6,175 nt of DNA. Origin: Verrucomicrobiales bacterium (GTDB taxonomy: Bacteria; Verrucomicrobiota; Verrucomicrobiia; Verrucomicrobiales; SLCJ01). The position numbers were made by a program, and so were the translations under genes. The stretch covers positions 1-6,175 of the forward strand of contig SLCJ01000080.1 in assembly GCA_007125835.1 (NCBI GenBank), given 5' to 3'. Shown one piece after another: positions 1-5,504 of this stretch. A model generated the notes under the pieces. It saw nothing but the letters and a program-made list of their open reading frames with translations. It was not told the DNA's origin and did not search any database. How positions within the stretch are numbered: the stretch's first letter is position 1; each line of letters starts with the position of its first letter.

Positions 1-401
1 AACGCCGCCTCGAGCGTCGCCCGGAAGCCTGCCTCATCGCGGATCATGTGATCGGAGGGTAGCACCGCCATCACGCCCTCCGGGTCGCGTGCCGCCACCC
101 AACCGGCACCGAGGGCGATGGCCGGCCCTGTATCTCGCCGCTCCGGCTCGCTGAGAATATTTTCCGCAGGCAGCAGGCCGGCACAGACTTCCCTTACACC
201 TGGCTCCTGCAGGGGATTGGTCAGCACCAACACGTTCTCCGGCGCGACCATTCCCTCGATTCGTTGCAGGGTCATTTCCAGCAGCGAGCGGCCGTCGAAA
301 AGGGGAAGCAATTGCTTCGGGCGCGCGTCGCGGCTCAGCGGCCAGAACCGGCGGCCGCTGCCGCCGGCCAACACCAAAACAAATCGTGTTCTCTGCTGCA
401 T
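1..401 (-). CDS. manC: Mannose-1-phosphate guanylyltransferase, N-terminal part (runs off left edge)
   Basis: The enzyme makes GDP-mannose from mannose-1-phosphate and GTP in the cytoplasm, feeding exopolysaccharide, O-antigen or glycoprotein synthesis. The 133 visible residues form the start of the nucleotidyltransferase fold. The GTP-binding signature LAGGSGRRFWPLSR is at residues 11-24, followed by PKQLLPLF at 28-35. A SEPERRDTGPAIALGA segment (84-99) matches the family's EPxxRNTAPAIALAA block, with D-T-G in place of the usual N-T-A. LPSDH at 114-118 is the metal/sugar-phosphate loop. The FWPLSR form points to the GDP-mannose branch rather than glucose-1-phosphate enzymes. The ATG at 401 is chosen because the fold begins six residues later; a weak GGTGG lies at 412-416 on the minus strand, 10 bases upstream. 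Because the C-terminus is missing, it is unclear whether this is a single-domain enzyme or a fusion with phosphomannose isomerase. The gene diverges from the one at 483. Confidence 0.9.
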   Translation of the reverse strand, partial: MQQRTRFVLVLAGGSGRRFWPLSRDARPKQLLPLFDGRSLLEMTLQRIEGMVAPENVLVLTNPLQEPGVREVCAGLLPAENILSEPERRDTGPAIALGAGWVAARDPEGVMAVLPSDHMIRDEAGFRATLEAA

Positions 402-482
402 CGCCGACTATCCACCGGCTTTGGACATGCTTCCAGTGCGAATCCGCTTTCCTCAGGCCGCCCGCTGCCGTATTGTGCAAGC
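402..482. promoter_or_regulatory. Divergent intergenic region between the guanylyltransferase and membrane protein genes
   Basis: These 81 bases separate two divergently oriented start codons, so they should hold the promoters of both genes. I see no convincing -35/-10 pair in either direction. TTGGAC at 421-426 and TATTGT at 471-476 on the plus strand are isolated weak matches with the wrong spacing to each other. The assignment rests on gene layout only. Confidence 0.4.
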
Positions 483-824
483 ATGAAGACCGCCATTCCC
501 AATCCTTCGAACCCCACCGCCACCAACCTCGCGCTGGCCGTCGCGCCCGCTGCCACGGGTGCCGCCGTGGGTATCCTGCTCGCCGAAACGCTCGGTCGCG
601 AGGGACGGCGCAACACAGCCCTCGGCCTGCTCGGAATCGCCGCTCTGGCCACCATCCCCTACCTCTCCAATTACGTCGTGCAACTCGTCAACGGGCCGAA
701 CTCCCGCTGGGGCAGCCGCCGCACGCTGGCCCGAATCCGCGATGGCATCGCCGCCCCGCAGGATTACGAAGGCTACAATTTCGACGACATCGAAAACGAG
801 GACTTGCCCCCCGTGGCACCCTGA
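483..824 (+). CDS. Small membrane protein of unknown function
   Basis: This 113-residue protein is not a family I recognise. Two hydrophobic stretches are visible. The first, at about residues 16-34, is Ala/Gly-rich (LALAVAPAATGAAVGILLA); the second is at about 46-68. They are joined by a short charged loop GREGRRN (38-44), which suggests a hairpin in the inner membrane. The C-terminal tail is soluble: a basic part (RWGSRRTLARIR, 75-86), then an acidic end with DDIENED at 101-107. The ATG at 483 was chosen because upstream in-frame sequence is the antisense of the guanylyltransferase leader and is not protein-like; no Shine-Dalgarno is evident. The coding bias and hydrophobicity pattern look genuine, and no alternative frame here does better. 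The gene stands alone: it diverges from its left neighbour and is followed by a 357-base gene-free stretch. Confidence 0.7.
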   Translation: MKTAIPNPSNPTATNLALAVAPAATGAAVGILLAETLGREGRRNTALGLLGIAALATIPYLSNYVVQLVNGPNSRWGSRRTLARIRDGIAAPQDYEGYNFDDIENEDLPPVAP

Positions 825-1181
825 CGGGAGCGTGCTACGCCGCCGCCCCATTTCCACGGCAAGGGCTCCTTGTGACAGCTAGGCCTGCCGGAATCCCATG
901 GATTCCACGCTTTTGAGCTTTGCCCGATGGGCGATGACACCGCGCGCCAGCGCACCGGCGCGACTGCACTTCCATGGCGTGTTGTAGATGAGAGGGAGAA
1001 TGAGGGGGACGGATCGGCTTTCTCATTCTCGGATTCATCAGCGAAGCCGACGAGGACGTCGGCATTCCCGAAATCGGCAAAGTTGGCGTTACCCCCCAGG
1101 GAGAGGCTAACCTTGGTTTACTGGGGGGAGGCCAGGAAATCCCGAACCCGGCACCTTGCCCGGCGCGTATCCTCAGCACGC
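825..1181. other. Gene-free region rich in inverted repeats
   Basis: There is no convincing coding sequence in these 357 bases; open frames on both strands read as low-complexity Arg/Ser/Pro-rich sequence without a recognisable fold. Seven perfect inverted repeats instead fill 860-1128 and are listed as a repeat feature. The last 53 bases (1129-1181) form the immediate leader of the lycopene cyclase pair and contain no clear -10 box or Shine-Dalgarno sequence. The promoter of the cyclase pair must lie somewhere in this region, but I cannot place it. Confidence 0.6.
860..1128. repeat. Array of seven consecutive perfect inverted repeats
   Basis: Direct reading finds these arms in order. CAAGG 860-864 pairs with CCTTG 868-872. 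GGAATCC 890-896 pairs with GGATTCC 900-906. GCCC 922-925 pairs with GGGC 929-932. CGCGCC 943-948 pairs with GGCGCG 957-962. GAGAATGAG 996-1004 pairs with CTCATTCTC 1022-1030. GCCGACG 1046-1052 pairs with CGTCGGC 1057-1063. CCCCCCAG 1092-1099 pairs with CTGGGGGG 1121-1128. Loops range from 3 to 21 bases and the hairpins do not overlap. Such density is beyond an ordinary promoter region and suggests a structured RNA or a composite palindromic repeat element. No transposase, flanking duplication or U-tract typical of a terminator accompanies it. The second hairpin is followed by TTTT at 911-914 and could act as a weak terminator for the gene ending at 824. Confidence 0.65.
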
Positions 1182-1523
1182 ATGTCGTATCTGGTTTACC
1201 ACCTCATTTTTAATCTCCCCGTCCTTGCTCTCCTGCTTTGGTTGAATCGGGGACGCCTCCAGGACGCCCACTGGAAATGGATCGCCGTCCTTTGCTTCGT
1301 CGCCTTTATGTTCACCACGCCTTGGGACAACTGGGCCGTTTACCAAGGCATGTGGGATTTTGACTGGGAACGGGTGATTCCGGTCACCATCGAATGGCGG
1401 GGCACGGCCTGGCGCCTGCCCCTGGAGGAATACGCCTTCTTCGTGATCATGACGATCAATGTCTGCCTGCTCGTCAACCTTTTCCTCCCGCGCCGTCCCC
1501 GAATCGTAGACACGGCCAACTGA
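1182..1523 (+). CDS. crtYc: Lycopene cyclase domain protein, first subunit (CrtYc type)
   Basis: One subunit of a heterodimeric, membrane-embedded lycopene cyclase, which closes the end rings of lycopene in carotenoid synthesis. The 113-residue protein has three predicted membrane helices (about 4-20, 33-47 and 84-102). It carries the family's PxEE signature as LPLEEYAFF (79-87); the conserved acidic pair is E82-E83. A second family hallmark, D-x(6)-G-x-W-x-F, is seen as DNWAVYQGMWDF (49-60), and basic residues close the C-terminus (PRRPR, 103-107). Length fits the family, whose separate subunits are roughly 100-120 residues. The ATG at 1182 begins directly before the first helix; frame extension upstream is Arg/Ser-rich and lies in the inverted-repeat region. 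The second subunit gene follows after 35 bases, indicating one transcript. No phytoene synthase or desaturase gene is in the window, so the exact substrate is inferred. Naming it c rather than d rests on gene order. Confidence 0.82.
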   Translation: MSYLVYHLIFNLPVLALLLWLNRGRLQDAHWKWIAVLCFVAFMFTTPWDNWAVYQGMWDFDWERVIPVTIEWRGTAWRLPLEEYAFFVIMTINVCLLVNLFLPRRPRIVDTAN

Positions 1524-1558
1524 GCAACTCGCTGCCAGACACGACATCCTTCCTCCCC

Positions 1559-1900
1559 ATGTCCCCCTACCTCCTCCATCTCCTGGTCTGGTTTGTCCCG
1601 TTGATCCTGCTCCAATGGGCCATCGGCTGGCGAATCCTTCTCGGCAACCTGCGAGCGGTGATCGCGGGCACGTTGATCGGCGGGGTCTACTATTCGCTCA
1701 CGGACGTGGTGGCCATTCTTCAGGGTATTTGGTTTTTTGGCGACGACCAGATCACGGGGTTGCATATCGGCCCTGTGCCGATTGAGGAAATCCTATTCTT
1801 TACCATCGTCTCCTGGCTGGTGGCGCAGTCGTTCATTCTGTTGTTGCCGGAGCGCTTCCGGCACGCGCCGTTCGGCTCCCAGGGCGTGACGGAAAAGTAA
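1559..1900 (+). CDS. crtYd: Lycopene cyclase domain protein, second subunit (CrtYd type)
   Basis: Partner subunit of the preceding protein; in characterised two-gene systems both polypeptides are needed for cyclase activity in the membrane. It is also 113 residues long, with hydrophobic segments at about 4-20, 31-48 and 78-97. The signature GPVPIEEILFF (71-81) is closer to the family consensus than that of its neighbour, with acidic pair E76-E77. The D-x(6)-G-x-W-x-F motif is present as DVVAILQGIWFF (49-60), its Asp at the same residue number as in the first subunit. This indicates an old gene duplication. The ATG at 1559 follows the upstream stop by 35 bases and is preceded by a C/T-rich stretch without a Shine-Dalgarno sequence, so translation may depend partly on coupling. 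The 64-base gap to the next gene includes a 5-bp inverted repeat (ATCGT 1918-1922, ACGAT 1936-1940) that is too weak to call a terminator. Confidence 0.82.
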   Translation: MSPYLLHLLVWFVPLILLQWAIGWRILLGNLRAVIAGTLIGGVYYSLTDVVAILQGIWFFGDDQITGLHIGPVPIEEILFFTIVSWLVAQSFILLLPERFRHAPFGSQGVTEK

Positions 1901-1964
1901 CGGTTCCGGGCGTGCGCATCGTCGGCTGATCGGTTACGATTGTGGAGGACAGCCCAAGCCTGCC

Positions 1965-2798
1965 ATGCCCAAAGCCAAACTACACTGCGAGTCGCTCTTT
2001 CTCTCCGACATCCATCTCGGCACGCCGGATTCGAAAGTCGACGAGGTCACCCAGCTCCTGAAAAAGATCCGCTGCCGTAAACTTTTCCTCAATGGCGACA
2101 TCGTCGATGGCTGGCACCTCCGCCGCAAGGGCGTCTGGCCGGCGAATCACACGAGCTTCATCCGCCAGGTGCTCAAGATGATGGAAAAACAGGACACCGA
2201 GGTGGTCTACATCCGCGGCAATCACGACGACATCCTTGAAAAATTCCTGCCGCTGGATTTCGGACGCCTGCGCATTGTCGACGAGTGGATCCACCACACA
2301 CCACAGGGCGACTACCTTGTCGTCCATGGCGACGGCTTCGATCACGTCACCACCGGCCACCGCTGGCTCGCCAAACTGGGAGCCGTCGGCTACGATTTCC
2401 TCCTCCGCTTCAACCGTCTCTACAACCGCTGGCGCGCATGGCGCGGACGCGAATACCTCTCGATGAGCAAGCGGATCAAGGCCCGGGTCAAAGGAGCCGT
2501 CGGATTCATCGGCCGCTACGAAGAGCAGCTTCAGGAACTCGCACGCCGACGCAAGTGCTGCGGCGTCATCTGCGGCCACATCCACACCCCCGAAGACCGT
2601 ATGGTCGGCGACATCCACTACCTCAACAGTGGCGACTGGGTGGAATCGCTCACCGCCATCATCGAGTGGGAGGCAGGGCGCTTCGAGCTTTTCGATTACG
2701 CCCATCTCGGAGCCATGCTGTTTGAGCGGGAGACCGGCCTCGCTGCCGATGCCGCGCGCCAGCGCTTCACCGTTGTCCCGGGAAAACTCGCAGGCTAG
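1965..2798 (+). CDS. Metallophosphoesterase of the LpxH/YbbF-like family
   Basis: A 277-residue calcineurin-like phosphoesterase of the group that includes UDP-2,3-diacylglucosamine pyrophosphatases. All metal-binding motifs are visible in order: SDIHLG (14-19; D15, H17), NGDIVDGW (43-50; D45), RGNHDD (84-89; N86, H87), VVHGDGFDH (119-127; H121) and GHIHTP (204-209; H205, H207). LNSGDWVES (220-228) is a typical closing block of this group. Between H121 and H205 is a basic, aromatic-rich insert (about 131-195) that could be a membrane-associating lid. True LpxH has Arg in its GNRD motif; here it is GNHD, and the protein is longer than the usual 240 residues. A lipid-A role is therefore possible, but a paralogous subfamily is more likely. 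The ATG at 1965 begins seven residues before the first strand; GGAGG at 1944-1948 is 16 bases upstream, too far for an ideal ribosome site. Its TAG stop overlaps the stop of the opposing gene. Confidence 0.85.
   Translation: MPKAKLHCESLFLSDIHLGTPDSKVDEVTQLLKKIRCRKLFLNGDIVDGWHLRRKGVWPANHTSFIRQVLKMMEKQDTEVVYIRGNHDDILEKFLPLDFGRLRIVDEWIHHTPQGDYLVVHGDGFDHVTTGHRWLAKLGAVGYDFLLRFNRLYNRWRAWRGREYLSMSKRIKARVKGAVGFIGRYEEQLQELARRRKCCGVICGHIHTPEDRMVGDIHYLNSGDWVESLTAIIEWEAGRFELFDYAHLGAMLFERETGLAADAARQRFTVVPGKLAG
2795..2798. other. Shared palindromic CTAG: overlapping stop codons of convergent genes
   Basis: The plus-strand phosphoesterase ends with TAG at 2796-2798, and the minus-strand VanZ-like gene ends with TAG read from 2797 to 2795. 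Both stops are taken from one CTAG tetranucleotide. The two coding regions therefore overlap by four bases and leave no intergenic room for a terminator. Confidence 0.9.
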
Positions 2799-3985
2799 GA
2801 AGCCGCTGCCTCCACCCCGAGGCGGCGCGCCAGTGCAGGGTAACGAGCCAACGTCCACAAGGCCAGCCCCACGCCGAGCGCATTCACCACGAGGTCCAGG
2901 ACATCCTTGGCATCGAAGCCGAATCCGAAAAGCGCCTGCAAAGCCTCTGCCGCGCCACCCAGCCCGAGCACCAGCCAGGCCCCACGACGCGAGCCCAGCA
3001 CGACGATAAATGCCAGCGCCAGGCCAAAGCAGAGCGCCACATGAAACAGCGGGCTGATCGGCCGCAGCTGGTAAAGAACCTCCGCCAACAATCCCCGAAG
3101 CGGCTTTTCGTCCGGAAGGTCGGAGACGCCCACCCGCCCATCTCCATCTTCGGGCACATGCACCGCCGGGCCGTCCGGCGCCGGGAACACTCCGCCCACA
3201 TCCACCTCACCACCCGTGGCAAATCCCCCCGGAAGTGGCGCATAGGGGTGCCAGGGGCCGGGAAACACCCCCTTGAACGAGAGCGCCAGCAGCATCACCG
3301 CCGCCAGCGCCACACGCGTCCCTACAGCTTGCGGCACCAGCAGGCGGATCAATTGAAACATCCACGCGCCCCACAATGCCGCCAGCAGCACCCCCGCCGC
3401 TGGCACCCAAGACCGCTGAACCACCGGCAGGGTTTCCAAGCCAGTGACGACCATGCTACCTTCTGCGGCAAGGTTCTGGATGTGGAGATGCATCGCACCC
3501 CGCTCGCGCTGCCACCGCATCACGCCGGTCGATACCCGCTCCGGGTCGTCGCCTTTGCGTAGCCCGGCAAAACCAACGACACCCGGCAGCGGACGGCCTA
3601 CCTCGTCATGCCACATGGCCACCACCCGGGGCGACTGCCATTTTTCCTCTCCGCGCGCTACATCCTTGCCCAGCGCCGCCACCCGGAACCAGAGATGGCC
3701 TGCCTCCGGCACGTCGGCAACCGGAATCCTTACCTCGGGAACGGGCGTGCCCTCCGCCGCCGCGTGAACCACCAGCCCGCCGGTGGCCTCGTCCACCTCC
3801 ATCAAGTCCGCGCGCTGCCAACGCACACCCTCGCCGGAAAGAGCCCCAGCAAGAGACACCAGCCGCGGCGCATCCGGCACCGCCTCGAAACGATGCCGCC
3901 ACGAGGCATGGGTCAATACCGCGAGCAGCACGGCCGCCAACAACAGCAGGCAAACCGCCCCCGCTTTTACCTTGTGTCCGGTCAT
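2795..3985 (-). CDS. VanZ-like membrane protein with large extracytoplasmic N-terminal domain
   Basis: A 396-residue membrane protein. An N-terminal hydrophobic segment (about 9-25) is followed by a soluble, beta-rich stretch of about 165 residues that should lie outside the inner membrane. Two helices follow (about 194-214 and 223-241). A second hydrophilic loop (242-310) contains an acidic Gly/Asp run PEDGDGR (278-284). The C-terminal part, with segments at about 313-330, 335-352 and 361-381, resembles the VanZ family: EALQALF (347-353) and the closing D-x-V-x-D-L-V-V-N-A-L-G pattern at 361-371. VanZ-like proteins are poorly understood; the founding member gives low-level teicoplanin resistance. 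The ATG at 3985 is chosen over an upstream in-frame ATG because it directly precedes the signal-anchor helix and avoids overlap with the upstream gene. GGGGA sits only 2 bases before it. The upstream PLD gene stops 37 bases earlier on the same strand, so the two are probably cotranscribed. Function is not established. Confidence 0.72.
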   Translation of the reverse strand: MTGHKVKAGAVCLLLLAAVLLAVLTHASWRHRFEAVPDAPRLVSLAGALSGEGVRWQRADLMEVDEATGGLVVHAAAEGTPVPEVRIPVADVPEAGHLWFRVAALGKDVARGEEKWQSPRVVAMWHDEVGRPLPGVVGFAGLRKGDDPERVSTGVMRWQRERGAMHLHIQNLAAEGSMVVTGLETLPVVQRSWVPAAGVLLAALWGAWMFQLIRLLVPQAVGTRVALAAVMLLALSFKGVFPGPWHPYAPLPGGFATGGEVDVGGVFPAPDGPAVHVPEDGDGRVGVSDLPDEKPLRGLLAEVLYQLRPISPLFHVALCFGLALAFIVVLGSRRGAWLVLGLGGAAEALQALFGFGFDAKDVLDLVVNALGVGLALWTLARYPALARRLGVEAAAS

Positions 3986-4022
3986 CTTCCCCAGAATACA
4001 CGCATCCACACAAGTCCACCAA

Positions 4023-5504
4023 TCAAAGCTGGCGGCCGATGATCCGCACCGTCCTCCGGAACAGGCGCCACCGCATTTCCTCGACTGCCTCCGAATCCAA
4101 CTCCCGCGCCTCACCCAACACCGGCTCCACCACCTCGCGCAGAAAGCGATCCACCGTTGCAGGGTCGCGGAACGCGATATTCCGCTCGCGGTTCACCCTG
4201 AGCGACAGCGTGTCCATGTTGGCCGACCCCAGACACACCCAATCGTCATACACTGCGGCCTTCATGTGGAGGATTCCATTCGGATTCTCATGGACAAACA
4301 CGCGCGCGCCCGCCCGGTGCAGACGCGCCCCCAATTCCCAGCTCATCCCATCGACCAGCGCCACATCACTTTGATCCGGCAGGACAACGGAAACGTCCAC
4401 CCCGCGCCGCAACGCGTCCTCCACTTCACGCGTCAACACGAGCGAGGAAAAGTAGGGCGTGAACACCACGATGCGCCGCTGGCTGGCGCGGATGGCCGCA
4501 ATCTGCGCCCTCTCGATCTCCTGAATCCACGGACTCGTGTCCAGAATCCGAATCGAAACACCCTCCCCATTCGCCGGTTCCCCGCTGCGGCGGAATGCTG
4601 CCGGAATCCCCCGCAGATCGCCGAACAATCCAGCCCGCCGCCAGTCCCTTTCGAATCCGTCTGCCAAAACCTCCACCACCGGCCCGGTCAGTTTCACCAT
4701 CAGGTCGCGATGGTCGCCGGCGTAGGATTGGGCCACATTCACCCCTCCGAGAAAAGCCACCTCCCGGTCAAACAGGTAGATTTTGCGGTGATCTGCAAGA
4801 AACCACGGGTTCGACTGCTTGCGCACCCGCACGCGGCTCTCCCTCTCCAAATAACTTTGGATCGAAGCAGGCCTGCGGGAGCCGCATGACAAAGGAAGAT
4901 CCGGCGTGAGCAAATTCATAGCCATCGAGCCGAGGCGGTCGAGCAGCAACCTCACCTCCAATTCGTCCGCGCGCTCCGCCAGCAAACCGGCCAATTCCAC
5001 GCTTAGTTCATCGTTGGTAAATATGAACACATGCCAGTCGATGGAATGCCTCGCCGCCGCTATCGACTCCCGCACCGTTTCAAAAAACCGTTCGCCATCA
5101 ATTTCGAATTCAATCCCGCCGGAGACCGGACGACTGATTCCCAAACTGTCGAGTAGTTCTTCAAACGAATCACTGCCGGGAGGGCCGTCTTTCGGCACCT
5201 GCAAAGGGCGGCGCAACGGCAGCGGAACAAACTCACGGCCACGCTGATAGAACGCCGCCAGGCCATCGCTGGTACTGCCCACAGGGTGGGTCGCTGTGCC
5301 CAGCACCACGGGCCGCACCACAGTCTCATGCGCCGCCACCACCGGCAGCGGCACCATTCGCGTCGCCCCCGCCTCCCACGAGCGCAACGTCCTCACCGTC
5401 TTCCCCGACTCACAACCCGACGGCAGACACACCATCAACCCGGCGGCACTAACGTGCGCCAGCCACCGCCCCCCCCGTACACCAGCATTTTTTCCAATCA
5501 CCAC
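4023..5504 (-). CDS. Phospholipase D-family (cardiolipin synthase-like) protein, putative lipoprotein
   Basis: A 493-residue PLD-superfamily protein with two complete catalytic HKD motifs. The first is HRKIYLFD (239-246), followed by GG at 253-254 and N256. The second is HMKAAVYD (413-420), followed by GSAN at 426-429. Two intact motifs are expected for a working phosphatidyltransferase or phospholipase, with one His of each forming the active site. Bacterial cardiolipin synthases usually begin with two membrane helices; here the N-terminus is instead a signal-like segment. It has basic residues at 5, 10 and 13, a hydrophobic run at 14-27, and LPSGC ending at C31, a degenerate lipobox with Pro at -3. 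Export and lipid anchoring are therefore inferred, with some doubt. Residues 35-130 are a linker I do not recognise. The start is GTG at 5504, directly followed by a second GTG; no ATG/GTG lies between it and an in-frame upstream TGA. No Shine-Dalgarno is seen. Confidence 0.85.
   Translation of the reverse strand: MVIGKNAGVRGGRWLAHVSAAGLMVCLPSGCESGKTVRTLRSWEAGATRMVPLPVVAAHETVVRPVVLGTATHPVGSTSDGLAAFYQRGREFVPLPLRRPLQVPKDGPPGSDSFEELLDSLGISRPVSGGIEFEIDGERFFETVRESIAAARHSIDWHVFIFTNDELSVELAGLLAERADELEVRLLLDRLGSMAMNLLTPDLPLSCGSRRPASIQSYLERESRVRVRKQSNPWFLADHRKIYLFDREVAFLGGVNVAQSYAGDHRDLMVKLTGPVVEVLADGFERDWRRAGLFGDLRGIPAAFRRSGEPANGEGVSIRILDTSPWIQEIERAQIAAIRASQRRIVVFTPYFSSLVLTREVEDALRRGVDVSVVLPDQSDVALVDGMSWELGARLHRAGARVFVHENPNGILHMKAAVYDDWVCLGSANMDTLSLRVNRERNIAFRDPATVDRFLREVVEPVLGEARELDSEAVEEMRWRLFRRTVRIIGRQL

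Noticed and set aside
835..1179. Minus-strand open frame of 114 codons in the gene-free region
   Set aside because: The translation is rich in Pro/Ser/Arg with no fold or motif, and it lies across the inverted-repeat array; openness is expected at this GC content.
927..1181. Upstream in-frame extension of the first lycopene cyclase subunit
   Set aside because: It would add 85 Arg/Ser/Thr-rich residues before a protein that already begins at the normal position before its first membrane helix, and it overlaps the hairpins.
483..1900. Three plus-strand genes of exactly 342 bases each
   Set aside because: The two cyclase subunits are related, but the membrane protein at 483 shares no motif with them, so the equal length is coincidence.
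1980..2858. Long minus-strand open frame opposite the phosphoesterase
   Set aside because: It is an antisense shadow: the plus-strand protein contains every metal-binding motif of its family, whereas this translation has none.
3986..4114. Longer N-terminus for the VanZ-like protein
   Set aside because: It would overlap the PLD gene end and place 43 Cys/Arg/Ser-rich residues before a clear signal-anchor helix.
3783..4889. Plus-strand open frame of 368 codons opposite the PLD gene
   Set aside because: The translation is His/Arg/Pro-rich as expected for an antisense shadow; the minus strand has two complete HKD motifs.
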